Shown piece after piece: positions 35,665-45,905 of a DNA stretch of 64,000 bases. The notes below the pieces were generated by a model. That model was not told where the DNA came from, searched no databases, and worked only from the letters and a program-made list of their open reading frames with translations. The stretch comes from Butyrivibrio hungatei NK4A153. Its GTDB lineage: Bacteria; Bacillota; Clostridia; Lachnospirales; Lachnospiraceae. The DNA lies in assembly GCF_000424465.1 (NCBI RefSeq), contig NZ_KE384194.1, positions 139,145-203,144 of the forward strand, written 5' to 3'. Both the position numbers and the translations under genes were made by a program. The first letter of the stretch is position 1, and each line of letters opens with the position of its first letter.

Positions 35665-36822
35665 TCAATGTCTATAAAACATTCGCATATTCTCAACCTG
35701 CGAGCAAAGTGTATCAAGAAAGAAATCAATTTCCTCCTTGGTTGTCATAAGAGACATGCTTATTCTTATCGTAGATTCAAGAAGTTCTCGTTCTACTCCG
35801 ACCGCAACAAGTGTATCTGACACATGCGGATTATTTGATGAGCATGCGCTTCCCGCAGATACATATATTTTCTTACTGCTAAGCATATTTAGAACCGTCT
35901 CAGCCGCAAGACCTTTTATTGAAAGGCTCACAATGTGCGGCGCCCCATCTCCACAGGAAGGTCCGTTTATCTTTATATCCGTGATTCTCTCATTGAGCGA
36001 ATCTATGAGATACTTCTTAAGTTCATATAACTTCTCGATTCGATTTTTGAAATCATCATGGCACATCTTTGCCGCAAGGGCAAGTCCTGCAATTCCCGGC
36101 ACATTCTCAGTTCCCGATCTCATGCCCTTTTGCTGACCGCCGCCGTAGCATATAGGCACGATCTTGGTTCCTTTTTTGATGTATAAAAATCCTACGCCCT
36201 TTGGTCCGTGTATCTTGTGACCGCTCACAGACATCAGATCTATATTCATTGCTCTGGGACGAATCTGAACCTTTCCATATGCCTGAACCGCATCAACATG
36301 AAAAACAATATCTTTGTTTATAGCTTTAATAAGCTCTCCCGCTTCCGCAACCGGTTCAATCGTTCCGATCTCGTTATTTACAAACATCATAGACACAAGA
36401 ATTGTGTCTTCCCTTATTGCAGCCTTAAGATCATCAAGGCTTACCTTTCCTTCGTGATCTACAGGAAGATAAGTTATCTCAAATCCCTCTTTCTGAAGGT
36501 ACTCCATTGTTACAAGTACCGCAGGATGCTCGATTGATGTTGTGATGATGTGCTTTCCGCGCCATTTATTGGCTCTCGCGGCACCTATTATCGCAAAGTT
36601 ATCAGACTCTGTTCCGCCTGATGTAAAAACTATCTCATTGCTGTCAACTTTAAGCGTTGCCGCAATAGTTTCCCTCGCCTGAGCAAGTCTCTCTCCCGAA
36701 ACAAGTCCCATGTGATGGACACTTGAGGGATTTCCGTATTCTTCTTTCATTACCTTGGCTACAAGATCCGCAACTTCATCAAACGCCCTTGTTGTAGCCG
36801 AGTTATCCAAATATGCTTCCAT
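35665..36822 (-). CDS. Cysteine desulfurase (NifS/IscS family)
   Basis: 385 residues. PLP lysine in SVSGHKIHGPKGVGFLY, the active-site cysteine in SAGSACSSNNPHVS, and N-terminal YLDNSATTRAFDEV are present. It removes sulfur from cysteine as a persulfide. Adjacent thiI lacks a rhodanese domain, so this enzyme is its probable sulfur donor (B. subtilis NifZ-ThiI pair). It starts 4 bp after rsmE ends, with AAGGA upstream. Confidence 0.93.
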   Translation of the reverse strand: MEAYLDNSATTRAFDEVADLVAKVMKEEYGNPSSVHHMGLVSGERLAQARETIAATLKVDSNEIVFTSGGTESDNFAIIGAARANKWRGKHIITTSIEHPAVLVTMEYLQKEGFEITYLPVDHEGKVSLDDLKAAIREDTILVSMMFVNNEIGTIEPVAEAGELIKAINKDIVFHVDAVQAYGKVQIRPRAMNIDLMSVSGHKIHGPKGVGFLYIKKGTKIVPICYGGGQQKGMRSGTENVPGIAGLALAAKMCHDDFKNRIEKLYELKKYLIDSLNERITDIKINGPSCGDGAPHIVSLSIKGLAAETVLNMLSSKKIYVSAGSACSSNNPHVSDTLVAVGVERELLESTIRISMSLMTTKEEIDFFLDTLCSQVENMRMFYRH

Positions 36823-36825
36823 TTC

Positions 36826-37578
36826 TCATCCTTCTAAATGATACATAAGCCATGAAATAATCGTAAAACCTGCTGTCTCTGTCCTAAGAATTCTTTTTCC
36901 CAAAGTTATCGGAAGAACACCGTTTTCTTTTGCAATTGCCACTTCCTCTTCGGAAAATCCGCCCTCAGGTCCGATAAATACAGCAATGTTTTCACCGGGC
37001 TTAATACCCTCGATTATCTTTTTGGTTTCATCTATATGCTCTGCAAGTTCATAGGGTATGAGCTTTACATCGAGTTCTTTTGCATACTCTATTGCCTGCT
37101 TCATTGTCATCGGTTCTTTTACAGCGGGAATGACCGCTCTCTTACTCTGCTTGGCTGCCGCTTCCGCGATTGCCTGCCATCTCTTAACTTTTGACTCAGC
37201 TTTTTTTGCATCAAGCTTTACTATACACCTTTTTGTAGACATAGGTATAATCTCAAAAGCTCCGAGTTCAACAGCCTTCTGAATGATGAGCTCCATTTTG
37301 TCGACCTTAGGAAGCCCCTGGAAAAGATAGATCTTTGACGGAAGTTCATTCCCCACTTCCTCAACAAAGCAAAGCTTTCCCACAACGCTTGTCTTATTTA
37401 TTTCTTCAATCTCGTAAAAGAGCTCGCGGCCGTCGTTTTCCTCTTTGATACTTACGGAAAACTGCTCACCCACTTTCATCCTAAGGACATTGGCGATGTG
37501 ATTGTAATCGGATCCGACCATATCCACGCGTTTAAGATCGGGGCTCACCTGCGCGCTTTCAACAAAAAAATGATACAT
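36826..37578 (-). CDS. rsmE: 16S rRNA m3U1498 methyltransferase RsmE
   Basis: 250 residues of the SPOUT/DUF558 family: N-terminal PUA-like domain (MVGSDYNHIANVLRMKVGEQF) and knotted SAM-binding C-terminus with AVFIGPEGGFSEEEVAIAKE and LGKRILRTETAGFTIISW. It methylates U1498 of 16S rRNA. Start and prmA stop overlap as TGATG, so translation is coupled. The prmA-rsmE pair is conserved in Firmicutes. Confidence 0.95.
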   Translation of the reverse strand: MYHFFVESAQVSPDLKRVDMVGSDYNHIANVLRMKVGEQFSVSIKEENDGRELFYEIEEINKTSVVGKLCFVEEVGNELPSKIYLFQGLPKVDKMELIIQKAVELGAFEIIPMSTKRCIVKLDAKKAESKVKRWQAIAEAAAKQSKRAVIPAVKEPMTMKQAIEYAKELDVKLIPYELAEHIDETKKIIEGIKPGENIAVFIGPEGGFSEEEVAIAKENGVLPITLGKRILRTETAGFTIISWLMYHLEG

Positions 37579-38615
37579 CAGTTTTTCCTCGATGTGATAG
37601 AAACCCAGTCTCCCTGATGATGAATCTCAAGTATCTCAAGACCCGCATCAAGATGTGCTTTTTTTACTTCTTCCTCTTTGGTATTGATGATTCCCGATGT
37701 AATATATATTCCGCCGCTCTTAAGCTGATTCAATATAACGGGAGTCAGAGGAACAAGTACATTTGCCAGTATATTCGCAACAACGATGTCATACTTATCA
37801 TAGCCGACTTTATCCTGTATCTCTTTATCATCTATGATATTTCCAATCATCATCTCGAACTTATCGGGACTGATGTTGTTATTCTCCATATTCTCTTTTA
37901 CCGCGGGAACTGCGCATTTATCAAGATCTGTTCCGACAGCATGCCTGGCACCGAACATAAGAGAAAGAATTGAAAGCACTCCGCTTCCCGTTCCGACATC
38001 GAGAAGTTCGGTCTCGGGAGTCACGTATTTCCTCAACATTCTGATACAAAGCTGGGTCGTCTCGTGCATTCCTGTTCCGAAAGCTGTTCCGGGATCGATA
38101 TGAAGAACCATCTCTGCCTTCTCTTTGTCCTCATCCGTTTCTTTCTCCCATGAAGGAATAATGAGAACATCGTCTATATAAAACTTATGAAAGTACTGTT
38201 TCCAATTGTTGATCCAGTCAATGTCTTCCGTAACATCAACCGATATTGTTCCGTCACCGATATCTGTAAAAGCTCTGAGTTCAGCAAGCTTTTCCTTTAT
38301 CTTTTCAAGCATCTCATCGGGAGTTTTCTTAACCTTTACGTACTCGCCGTTATCATCGGGATACTCAACCGTAAGCATGTCATTATCATCGATTTCCAAA
38401 AAGAAATTGAGATAAGCGATTCCCTCTTCTATACCTGTTTCTTTTTCATCAGGCTCAAGTTCCGGCGCGTCAATAAACATCTGCTCTTTATCAGATGCAG
38501 TCAAAGGTGCGTTATCCTCTATCTGCGCGCCTTCAAGACCAATGTCTTCAAGGTAACTGATTATGATATCTTCTGCCTCTTCGTTTGTACGAACTCTAAA
38601 ACGCATCCATTTCAT
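37578..38615 (-). CDS. prmA: Ribosomal protein L11 methyltransferase PrmA
   Basis: 345 residues, somewhat longer than the usual 290-315 because of an N-terminal insertion rich in acidic residues (about 40-100). SAM motif ETELLDVGTGSGVLSILSL, the substrate-region HIDPGTAFGTGMHETTQL and VANILANVLVPLTPVI identify it. It trimethylates ribosomal protein L11. First gene of the prmA-rsmE-desulfurase-thiI unit. AGGTG lies 7 nt before the ATG. The 5' region holds the cloverleaf-like element. Confidence 0.94.
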   Translation of the reverse strand: MKWMRFRVRTNEEAEDIIISYLEDIGLEGAQIEDNAPLTASDKEQMFIDAPELEPDEKETGIEEGIAYLNFFLEIDDNDMLTVEYPDDNGEYVKVKKTPDEMLEKIKEKLAELRAFTDIGDGTISVDVTEDIDWINNWKQYFHKFYIDDVLIIPSWEKETDEDKEKAEMVLHIDPGTAFGTGMHETTQLCIRMLRKYVTPETELLDVGTGSGVLSILSLMFGARHAVGTDLDKCAVPAVKENMENNNISPDKFEMMIGNIIDDKEIQDKVGYDKYDIVVANILANVLVPLTPVILNQLKSGGIYITSGIINTKEEEVKKAHLDAGLEILEIHHQGDWVSITSRKN

Positions 38616-38644
38616 ATTTTTTCACCTATATATAATTGTAAATA

Positions 38645-38823
38645 TTTTGTGATATACGAATTGCTTCATGGCATACGCCATTCTCGCAATTCTACAGAAA
38701 TTCGGAAAACGCTAATTTACTTCGTAAATTGCTATTTCCTCATTTCTGTTCGGGTCATAAAGTCGAAATGCTACTCATGCAAGCATGCACGCATTTCCGA
38801 CTTATGACTCCTATATCACAAAA
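38645..38823. repeat. 179-bp cloverleaf-like inverted-repeat element upstream of prmA
   Basis: Outer 12-bp perfect inverted repeat TTTTGTGATATA (38645-38656) / TATATCACAAAA (38812-38823). Inside are three nested hairpins in a row: A at 38658-38692 (GAATTGC/GCAATTC, ATGGC/GCCAT); B at 38695-38748 (CAGAAAT/ATTTCTG, GGAAA/TTTCC, AATTTAC/GTAAATT, loop TTC); C at 38754-38808 (GTCATAA/TTATGAC, GTCG/CGAC, AAATGC/GCATTT, CATGC/GCATG). The whole forms a closing stem plus three arms on either strand. No open frame of note lies in it. Confidence 0.75.
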
Positions 38824-38853
38824 ACTTCCGTAGCTATTTCTAACTACGGAAGT
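38818..38853 (-). terminator. Terminator of the hrcA-grpE-dnaK-dnaJ operon
   Basis: On the minus strand ACTTCCGTAG pairs perfectly with CTACGGAAGT around a 10-nt loop and is followed by TTTTGTG. Its T-run overlaps the outer repeat of the cloverleaf element. Confidence 0.88.
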
Positions 38854-38881
38854 ATACCATACTTTAAAACATAAGGAAAAT

Positions 38882-40063
38882 TTATTTCCAGAATGATTTC
38901 TTCTTCTTACCACCGGGGCCGTCATTTCCGGGATCCTTGTCCTTGGAATCCATCATGCGCTCGGCCGCTGTAAGAGAATCACCTGTGAGCTCATCAAATT
39001 TCTTAAGAATGTCTTTCGCTTCTTTCGAGATTTTCTCGGGAACCTGAACAACAAGTGTTACATAGTGATCACCGCGAATTGTCTTATCTCTGAGTGAAGG
39101 AACACCTTTTCCGCGAAGTCTGACTCTTGTATCTGTCTGAGTTCCTGCCTTAACGTCATACGCAACCTTACCGTCAACGGTATCGATAAGAACCGTTCCT
39201 CCGAGAGTTGCAACCGCAAATGATACAGGAACCATAGAATAGATGTCATATCCCTCTCTCTGGAATATAGGATGATCTGAGATGATAACTTCAACAAGAA
39301 GATCTCCTCTCGGTCCGCCGTTTACTCCGGGTTCACCCTTATCACGGATTCTTACGCTCTGTCCGTTATCTATACCTGCAGGAATTGTAACCTGAATTTT
39401 CTTTCTGCTTGCGATATATCCTGTTCCGTGGCAATCTGTACACTTATCCTTGATAACCTTACCTGTTCCGCCGCACTCAGGACATGTCTGAACATTTCTT
39501 ACCGTGCCAAAGAAAGACTGCTGAGTATATACGATCTGGCCTTTTCCTCCGCACTTAGGGCATGTTTGCGCTGTAGTTCCGGGCTTAGCACCTGTTCCGT
39601 GACATGTCGGGCAGGGATCTTTTATTGTAAGTTCAAGCTCTTTCTCGCAGCCAAATACAGCCTCAAGGAAAGTGATCCTTACACTGGCACGCAGATTGGC
39701 GCCCTTGGAAGGGCCGCTTCTTGCGCCGCCACGTGACCTTCCGCCCCCGAAGAAATCGCCGAATATGTCTCCGAAAATATCTCCAAAGTCAGCACCGTTA
39801 AAATCAAATCCTCCGAATCCGCCGGATCCCCCTTCGAATGCAGCATGACCGAACTGATCGTACTGTCTCTTTTTCTCAGGATCACTAAGTACAGCATACG
39901 CTTCCGAAGCTTCTTTGAACTTCTCTGCCGCAGCTGAGTCTCCGGGATTCATATCAGGATGATATTTTTTAGCAAGTACACGATATGCTTTTTTAATCTC
40001 ATCATCCGAGGCACTCTTACTTACTCCGAGAACCTCATAGTAGTCACGCTTTTGCTCTGCCAT
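38882..40063 (-). CDS. dnaJ: Chaperone protein DnaJ
   Basis: About 393 residues: J-domain with YHPDMNPGD, Gly/Phe-rich linker ([20 protein letters not shown]), four CxxCxGxG zinc repeats ([32 protein letters not shown]) and the C-terminal substrate domain. Type I DnaJ, co-chaperone of DnaK. The ATG at 40063 follows GAGGAG by 4 nt; in-frame codons further upstream are not favoured. Last gene of the heat-shock operon. Confidence 0.96.
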   Translation of the reverse strand: MAEQKRDYYEVLGVSKSASDDEIKKAYRVLAKKYHPDMNPGDSAAAEKFKEASEAYAVLSDPEKKRQYDQFGHAAFEGGSGGFGGFDFNGADFGDIFGDIFGDFFGGGRSRGGARSGPSKGANLRASVRITFLEAVFGCEKELELTIKDPCPTCHGTGAKPGTTAQTCPKCGGKGQIVYTQQSFFGTVRNVQTCPECGGTGKVIKDKCTDCHGTGYIASRKKIQVTIPAGIDNGQSVRIRDKGEPGVNGGPRGDLLVEVIISDHPIFQREGYDIYSMVPVSFAVATLGGTVLIDTVDGKVAYDVKAGTQTDTRVRLRGKGVPSLRDKTIRGDHYVTLVVQVPEKISKEAKDILKKFDELTGDSLTAAERMMDSKDKDPGNDGPGGKKKKSFWK

Positions 40064-40164
40064 AACACTCCTCAAATATCATCAAATTTTCTCTCTGTTT
40101 CGAAATGCTCCGAATAGCCAGGCGAATATTCGTCTGGCTATCAGAAACTTTATCGTAAAACTTA

Positions 40165-42075
<1,911 letters not shown>

Positions 42076-42126
42076 TTATTTACGTATTGATATACAGTGA
42101 TATTGATTTGTTTTTTTCTATACCAC

Positions 42127-42810
42127 TCACTGGGTAACACCAACCATGCTGTGTCTGAGCACGGTGTCGTGGAACATATATCCCTTTTGAAGTTCCTGTG
42201 CAACAATTCCGGATTCATATTCCTCGCTTTCCACCTGCATAACCGCGTTGTGGAAGTTGGGATCGAATTCTTTTCCCACAGCTTCAATCGGGGTTACTCC
42301 AAGATCTTCCATCTGCTTCATAAGCTGTTTATAGATCTTGTTCATACCGTCTGCAAAGGCTCCGTCTTTCTCATCTTCGGGAACCGCCTGAAGTCCTCGC
42401 TCAAAATTATCTATCACAGGAAGAAGTTTCTCTAAGATACTTCCCTGCCCCTGCTCAAACATCTGAGCTTTCTCTTTGTCGGTTCTCTTTCTGAAGTTAT
42501 CAAACTCTGCGACCTGTCTGATAAGTCTGTCATTGAGTTCATCTATCTTTTCCTTAAGAGGATCCTTTTTCTCTTTTTTGTTGAAAAGACCTTTTTTCTT
42601 ATCGTCAGTCTCTTCTTCGGAAGTCTCTTCGTTATTCTCCTCGGAAGCTTCTTTATCCTCGGCCTCGGCTTCCTCTTTGGCAGCTTCTTCCTTCTTCTCT
42701 TTAGCTTCCTCTTCAAGCTCTTCAATGATTTCTTCGAGAACTTCCTTCTCCTGTTCGTTCACTTCCTTTGTAGGTTTATCGTGAACTTTTTTCTTATCTG
42801 TACTGCTCAA
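42127..42810 (-). CDS. grpE: Nucleotide exchange factor GrpE with a long charged N-terminus
   Basis: 227 residues. The C-terminal two-thirds matches GrpE (QVAEFDNFRKRTDKEKAQMFEQG, VIDNFERGL, KEFDPNFHNAVMQVES). The first 95 or so residues are almost all E, K, A and D and likely form an extended coil; this extension is longer than in E. coli GrpE. Translation appears to start at TTG with GAGGAGG 10 nt upstream. Confidence 0.93.
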   Translation of the reverse strand: MSSTDKKKVHDKPTKEVNEQEKEVLEEIIEELEEEAKEKKEEAAKEEAEAEDKEASEENNEETSEEETDDKKKGLFNKKEKKDPLKEKIDELNDRLIRQVAEFDNFRKRTDKEKAQMFEQGQGSILEKLLPVIDNFERGLQAVPEDEKDGAFADGMNKIYKQLMKQMEDLGVTPIEAVGKEFDPNFHNAVMQVESEEYESGIVAQELQKGYMFHDTVLRHSMVGVTQ

Positions 42811-42829
42811 TTTAACTTTGCCTCCTCAT

Positions 42830-43864
42830 CTAGCTCTTTTTCCTATAAAGTTCGTCAAGAGCGTATCTCATATTCTTAAGTGTCGAAATAACTTTGTCGT
42901 AGTCCATTCGCTTAGGGCCGATTATTCCGACGGTACCTTTCATTCCGTCACCAAGTTCGTATGTTGCGGTAACAACGCTGCAATCCTTCATCGCCTGAAC
43001 CGGAGTTTCGTTTCCGATATAGACCTGAATGCCTGTCTCTTCTTCATCAGCAGAGAGCGTGTTCTCAACGATACTGTTAAGATCTTTGGCATCCTCAAAC
43101 GTGCTTATCAGCTCACTCGCTTTGGCACTGTCCGTAAGTTCCGGATACTTGAAGATGTTCATCGTTCCGCTTGTATATATCTGAAGATCGTCATCCGCCG
43201 TGATTGACTCTGCCGCAGCATCAATGACGTTTCCTATGATCTCACTGTGTATTCCGGCTTCCTGCTTAACCGCCGCTATAAGTCCGAGGTTAATATCTTC
43301 AACCGCAAGTCCGTCCAGTCTGGTATTAAGCAAAATGTTGAGTTTCAACATCGTGGCGTCATCAAGCATTTCCTCGACGTTTATAATCTTGTTCTTGATG
43401 ACATTGCCCTCTATTACTATGGTTGCAAGAAGATGTTCTTCATCAACCTTGGATATCTGTATGAATTTAAGTTTGTTCTTCCTGATCTGAGGCGCCGAGA
43501 TCATTGTCGCATAGTTGGTATCAACAGCCAGTGTCTTGGCAACCTTCTTAAGAAGTGTCTCAAGCTTCTCTTCTTTATCGAGAAGCATCTCTTTCATGTT
43601 CTCTACTTCCTGCTCTTTGTCTCGAAGCATCTCATCTACATAGACGCGGTAACCCTGATCTGAAGGAATACGTCCCGCCGATGTATGCGGCTGGATGATA
43701 AGCCCCATCTCTTCGAGGTCCGCCATCTCATTTCTTATAGTAGCTGAACTAAGATTAAGATCCGTATACTTGGAAATTGTACGGCTTCCTACAGGTTCGC
43801 CTGTCTCAAGGTAATTTCTGACTATCGCATGAAGTATTTTTCTTTTTCTCTCGTCTAATTCCAA
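42830..43864 (-). CDS. hrcA: Heat-inducible transcription repressor HrcA
   Basis: About 344 residues: N-terminal winged helix (ERKRKILHAIVRNYLETGEPVGS, SSATIRNEMADLEEMGLI, HTSAGRIPSDQGYRVYVD) and the C-terminal GAF-like dimerisation domain ending VGIIGPKRMDYDKVISTL. HrcA represses by binding CIRCE, which lies 64 bp upstream, giving autoregulation. The frame includes a GTG at 43873; the TTG at 43864 with AGGTGG 5 nt upstream fits family N-termini better. Confidence 0.95.
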   Translation of the reverse strand: MELDERKRKILHAIVRNYLETGEPVGSRTISKYTDLNLSSATIRNEMADLEEMGLIIQPHTSAGRIPSDQGYRVYVDEMLRDKEQEVENMKEMLLDKEEKLETLLKKVAKTLAVDTNYATMISAPQIRKNKLKFIQISKVDEEHLLATIVIEGNVIKNKIINVEEMLDDATMLKLNILLNTRLDGLAVEDINLGLIAAVKQEAGIHSEIIGNVIDAAAESITADDDLQIYTSGTMNIFKYPELTDSAKASELISTFEDAKDLNSIVENTLSADEEETGIQVYIGNETPVQAMKDCSVVTATYELGDGMKGTVGIIGPKRMDYDKVISTLKNMRYALDELYRKKS

Positions 43865-43927
43865 AGTGTCCACCTTCCTATGTATTCACCGGTTAAATTC
43901 ATTGGACGGTAACTGTTTTCTTATGTG

Positions 43928-43954
43928 TTAGCACTCACTTGGCTTGAGTGCTAA
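43928..43954 (-). promoter_or_regulatory. CIRCE operator
   Basis: TTAGCACTC-N9-GAGTGCTAA, a perfect match to the HrcA-binding consensus, located between promoter and hrcA. Confidence 0.98.
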
Positions 43955-43969
43955 CATCTTCTGTATCAT

Positions 43970-43998
43970 AAATTATCACTCCGGACCATTAATGTCAA
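43970..43998 (-). promoter_or_regulatory. Vegetative promoter of the hrcA operon
   Basis: TTGACA, 17-nt spacer, TAATTT on the minus strand. The predicted start point falls just upstream of CIRCE, so HrcA would block elongation or clearance. Confidence 0.85.
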
Positions 43999-44024
43999 CA
44001 TACCTTTTCTAAAAAGTATATAAA

Positions 44025-44254
44025 GTGGTGGCTTACATGACGCTGGGACTTGAAGGCATATGTTCAAAAATGCTTGTGTTCGGCTGCGCAGTGATTTTCA
44101 TAATTTTCCAAGAAACGGGAATGCCTCCTTTCGACGTTGCTCAGAGAAGTCGGCATTCCCGTTTCTTGGAAAATTTGAAAATCATCTTGCTCGTCCGAGA
44201 TCTGCACATTTTCGAACATATGCCTTCAAGTCCCGGCTGGTTATGGAAAACCAC
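44025..44254. repeat. 230-bp long imperfect palindrome
   Basis: The left arm (44025-44125) and right arm (44152-44254) are inverted copies. The longest exact shared runs are GGGACTTGAAGGCATATGTTC (the last 20 of these: GGACTTGAAGGCATATGTTC) near the outside and TTTTCCAAGAAACGGGAATG near the centre, with a diverged middle and a 26-nt central loop. It occupies most of the 460-bp gap between the hrcA promoter and the last permease gene. Short frames across it look like chance. Confidence 0.8.
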
Positions 44255-44302
44255 TACTAAATAAAGTGCTTCTTTATAGTATATGATATCTTAGATGAAA
44301 CT

Positions 44303-44425
44303 ACAGAAATCCGCACTTGCTGCAGATTTCGTGAAAAAGTGATTCAAGAGTCAACCAAGCCCCATCGACGAAGTCGATTTTAATTGGCTTGGTTGATGCA
44401 TTCTTGAACTTCATGTTCAAGAATG
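44303..44425. repeat. Hairpin cluster with mutually exclusive pairings
   Basis: Hairpin 1: GAAATC...GATTTC (44306-44330). Hairpin 2: TCAACCAAGCC/GGCTTGGTTGA (44351-44361 / 44386-44396) with inner ATCGAC/GTCGAT. Hairpin 3: CATTCTTGAAC/GTTCAAGAATG (44399-44425). TTCTTGAA can pair either with TTCAAGA at 44343 or with the hairpin 3 arm. It lies downstream of the ABC operon on the minus strand; no long T-run follows. Confidence 0.6.
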
Positions 44426-44460
44426 TATAGATTCCTGAACGACATAATTTGAAATAATGA

Positions 44461-45171
44461 TTAGACCATGCTTTCCAGAAGGTTGGGAATTACTTGGATT
44501 TTCTTTTTTATAAGAAATTCACTTAATACAAAAAGGGTTATCATGTAGGTTATGGCAAGGTGGCTAAGTCCCCTGTAAAAAAGAGCGTGTTCGAAACCAT
44601 ACCAAGGGTTGAGCCAGGAAATTCCCAGCGGGTTAAGGATGCTGGCAAAGATGGTCGCTATGACTGATATCAGCATTGAGCAGAGGCGGCTTTTGAACAA
44701 TATTATTATCAAGCCAACGATATTTATCAGTGAAAAAATAGTCAGCACCGAGAGAGCGAGCCACTTCCACTCTTTTAGCAGAGTAAGCAAAGGATTTCCG
44801 CCTTTTAGGGCAACAAATATCATGGTTATCGCAGTTGCCAATATGAAATAAAAAAGATTTATAAGTCTGACAGTCAAAAGTTTCATCGTATAGATCTTAT
44901 TTATTGAAATATTAGTGAAATAAGAATTTGCGATTCCACAATTTGTCTCTTCTATAGAGAAGCTCTCCGAAACCACAACTGATATAAATATAGGGAAAAT
45001 AAGGGTCGAAAAAAGATCCATCGCAGTAACATGTATGATATCGCATGTTACTTCTTTTACCATGAGCCCCAAATATCCCTGAAACAAAACAGACAGGATT
45101 GTCAGAACAGCTCCGATTACGAGTATCCCGGAACCTTTAATTTTTCTTAGTTCAAATCTTAAATAATCCAT
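44461..45171 (-). CDS. ABC-2-type transporter permease (second subunit)
   Basis: 236 residues with about six membrane helices, no catalytic motif. The topology and its pairing with a second permease and a BcrA-like ATPase resemble lantibiotic-immunity or bacitracin-type exporters (EpiE/MutG, BcrB). Substrate unknown. GGAGG precedes the ATG by 4 nt; it starts 8 bp after the first permease gene. Last gene of the operon. Confidence 0.8.
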   Translation of the reverse strand: MDYLRFELRKIKGSGILVIGAVLTILSVLFQGYLGLMVKEVTCDIIHVTAMDLFSTLIFPIFISVVVSESFSIEETNCGIANSYFTNISINKIYTMKLLTVRLINLFYFILATAITMIFVALKGGNPLLTLLKEWKWLALSVLTIFSLINIVGLIIILFKSRLCSMLISVIATIFASILNPLGISWLNPWYGFEHALFYRGLSHLAITYMITLFVLSEFLIKKKIQVIPNLLESMV

Positions 45172-45179
45172 GTTCCCTC

Positions 45180-45905
45180 CTATGAGTAGAACTTTTTCCC
45201 GCTTATATATACAAAAGTAGCGCCGATTGCAACATTCAGCAATGCAGCTGTAGCAAGGAACTTTACATTATATACATTTCCGGATTCAAATGCGTACGTT
45301 CCGGCAACTGCCCCAATGTAATTTGCAATATGCACGATTTTTCTGATCGATCCGAGGATGTAGATAAGCAGAAGTCCTGACACAACAGCTATGGGGAAAT
45401 TTTTGACATATAGTTGAATACAGTATTGAAGTATATAACAGAATGCATTTATGAAAAAAACTATGATCAGAACACTTCCAAGCATTCTGAAATCTATATC
45501 TGCGCGAATTAAGAGCTTTGAAATCGGAATGTATAAAACAATAGAAAAAAGTATGTAGATGCTCTGATACAGCATAAATACGATGAATTTGGCTACAACA
45601 AGTTTCTTGCCGTCAAACAGTTTTATCATCAGAAGATCCCAAGTATCATTTATATATTCTTTTGTCAAAATCATGTATCCGACAAACATCGCGCAAAAGA
45701 GCCCAACAAGCGTATTTATACCGATGAAAAAATATAGATTCACTCCGTTTTTTCCGTATAATGCAAGTACATCCTCGTTAGTCACATCAAACTTGCATAA
45801 GACCGCTACCATCAAGTTACATAACACCGCAAAGCCGGTTATCACATATGGTACGCACTTGTCAGCCTGTATCTTTTTTATTTCTTCTCTTATAAGACAC
45901 TGCAT
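45180..45905 (-). CDS. ABC-2-type transporter permease (first subunit)
   Basis: 241 residues, about six membrane helices; the N-terminal cytoplasmic stretch MQCLIREEIKKIQADK and YINDTWDLLMIKLFDGKKLVVAKF resemble permease subunits of lantibiotic-protection type ABC exporters. It overlaps the ATPase gene end by 16 bp, with AGGTGG upstream of the ATG, indicating coupled expression. Two distinct permeases suggest a heterodimeric membrane part. Confidence 0.82.
   Translation of the reverse strand: MQCLIREEIKKIQADKCVPYVITGFAVLCNLMVAVLCKFDVTNEDVLALYGKNGVNLYFFIGINTLVGLFCAMFVGYMILTKEYINDTWDLLMIKLFDGKKLVVAKFIVFMLYQSIYILFSIVLYIPISKLLIRADIDFRMLGSVLIIVFFINAFCYILQYCIQLYVKNFPIAVVSGLLLIYILGSIRKIVHIANYIGAVAGTYAFESGNVYNVKFLATAALLNVAIGATFVYISGKKFYS

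Noticed and set aside
38616-38881. Known riboswitch (T-box, SAM, TPP) before prmA
   Set aside because: The stems do not carry the conserved boxes of any riboswitch class I recognise; the perfect nested inverted repeats suggest another kind of element.
44025-44264. 79- and 66-residue plus-strand frames in the long palindrome
   Set aside because: Palindromic arms give mirror-image open frames; no RBS, no family similarity.
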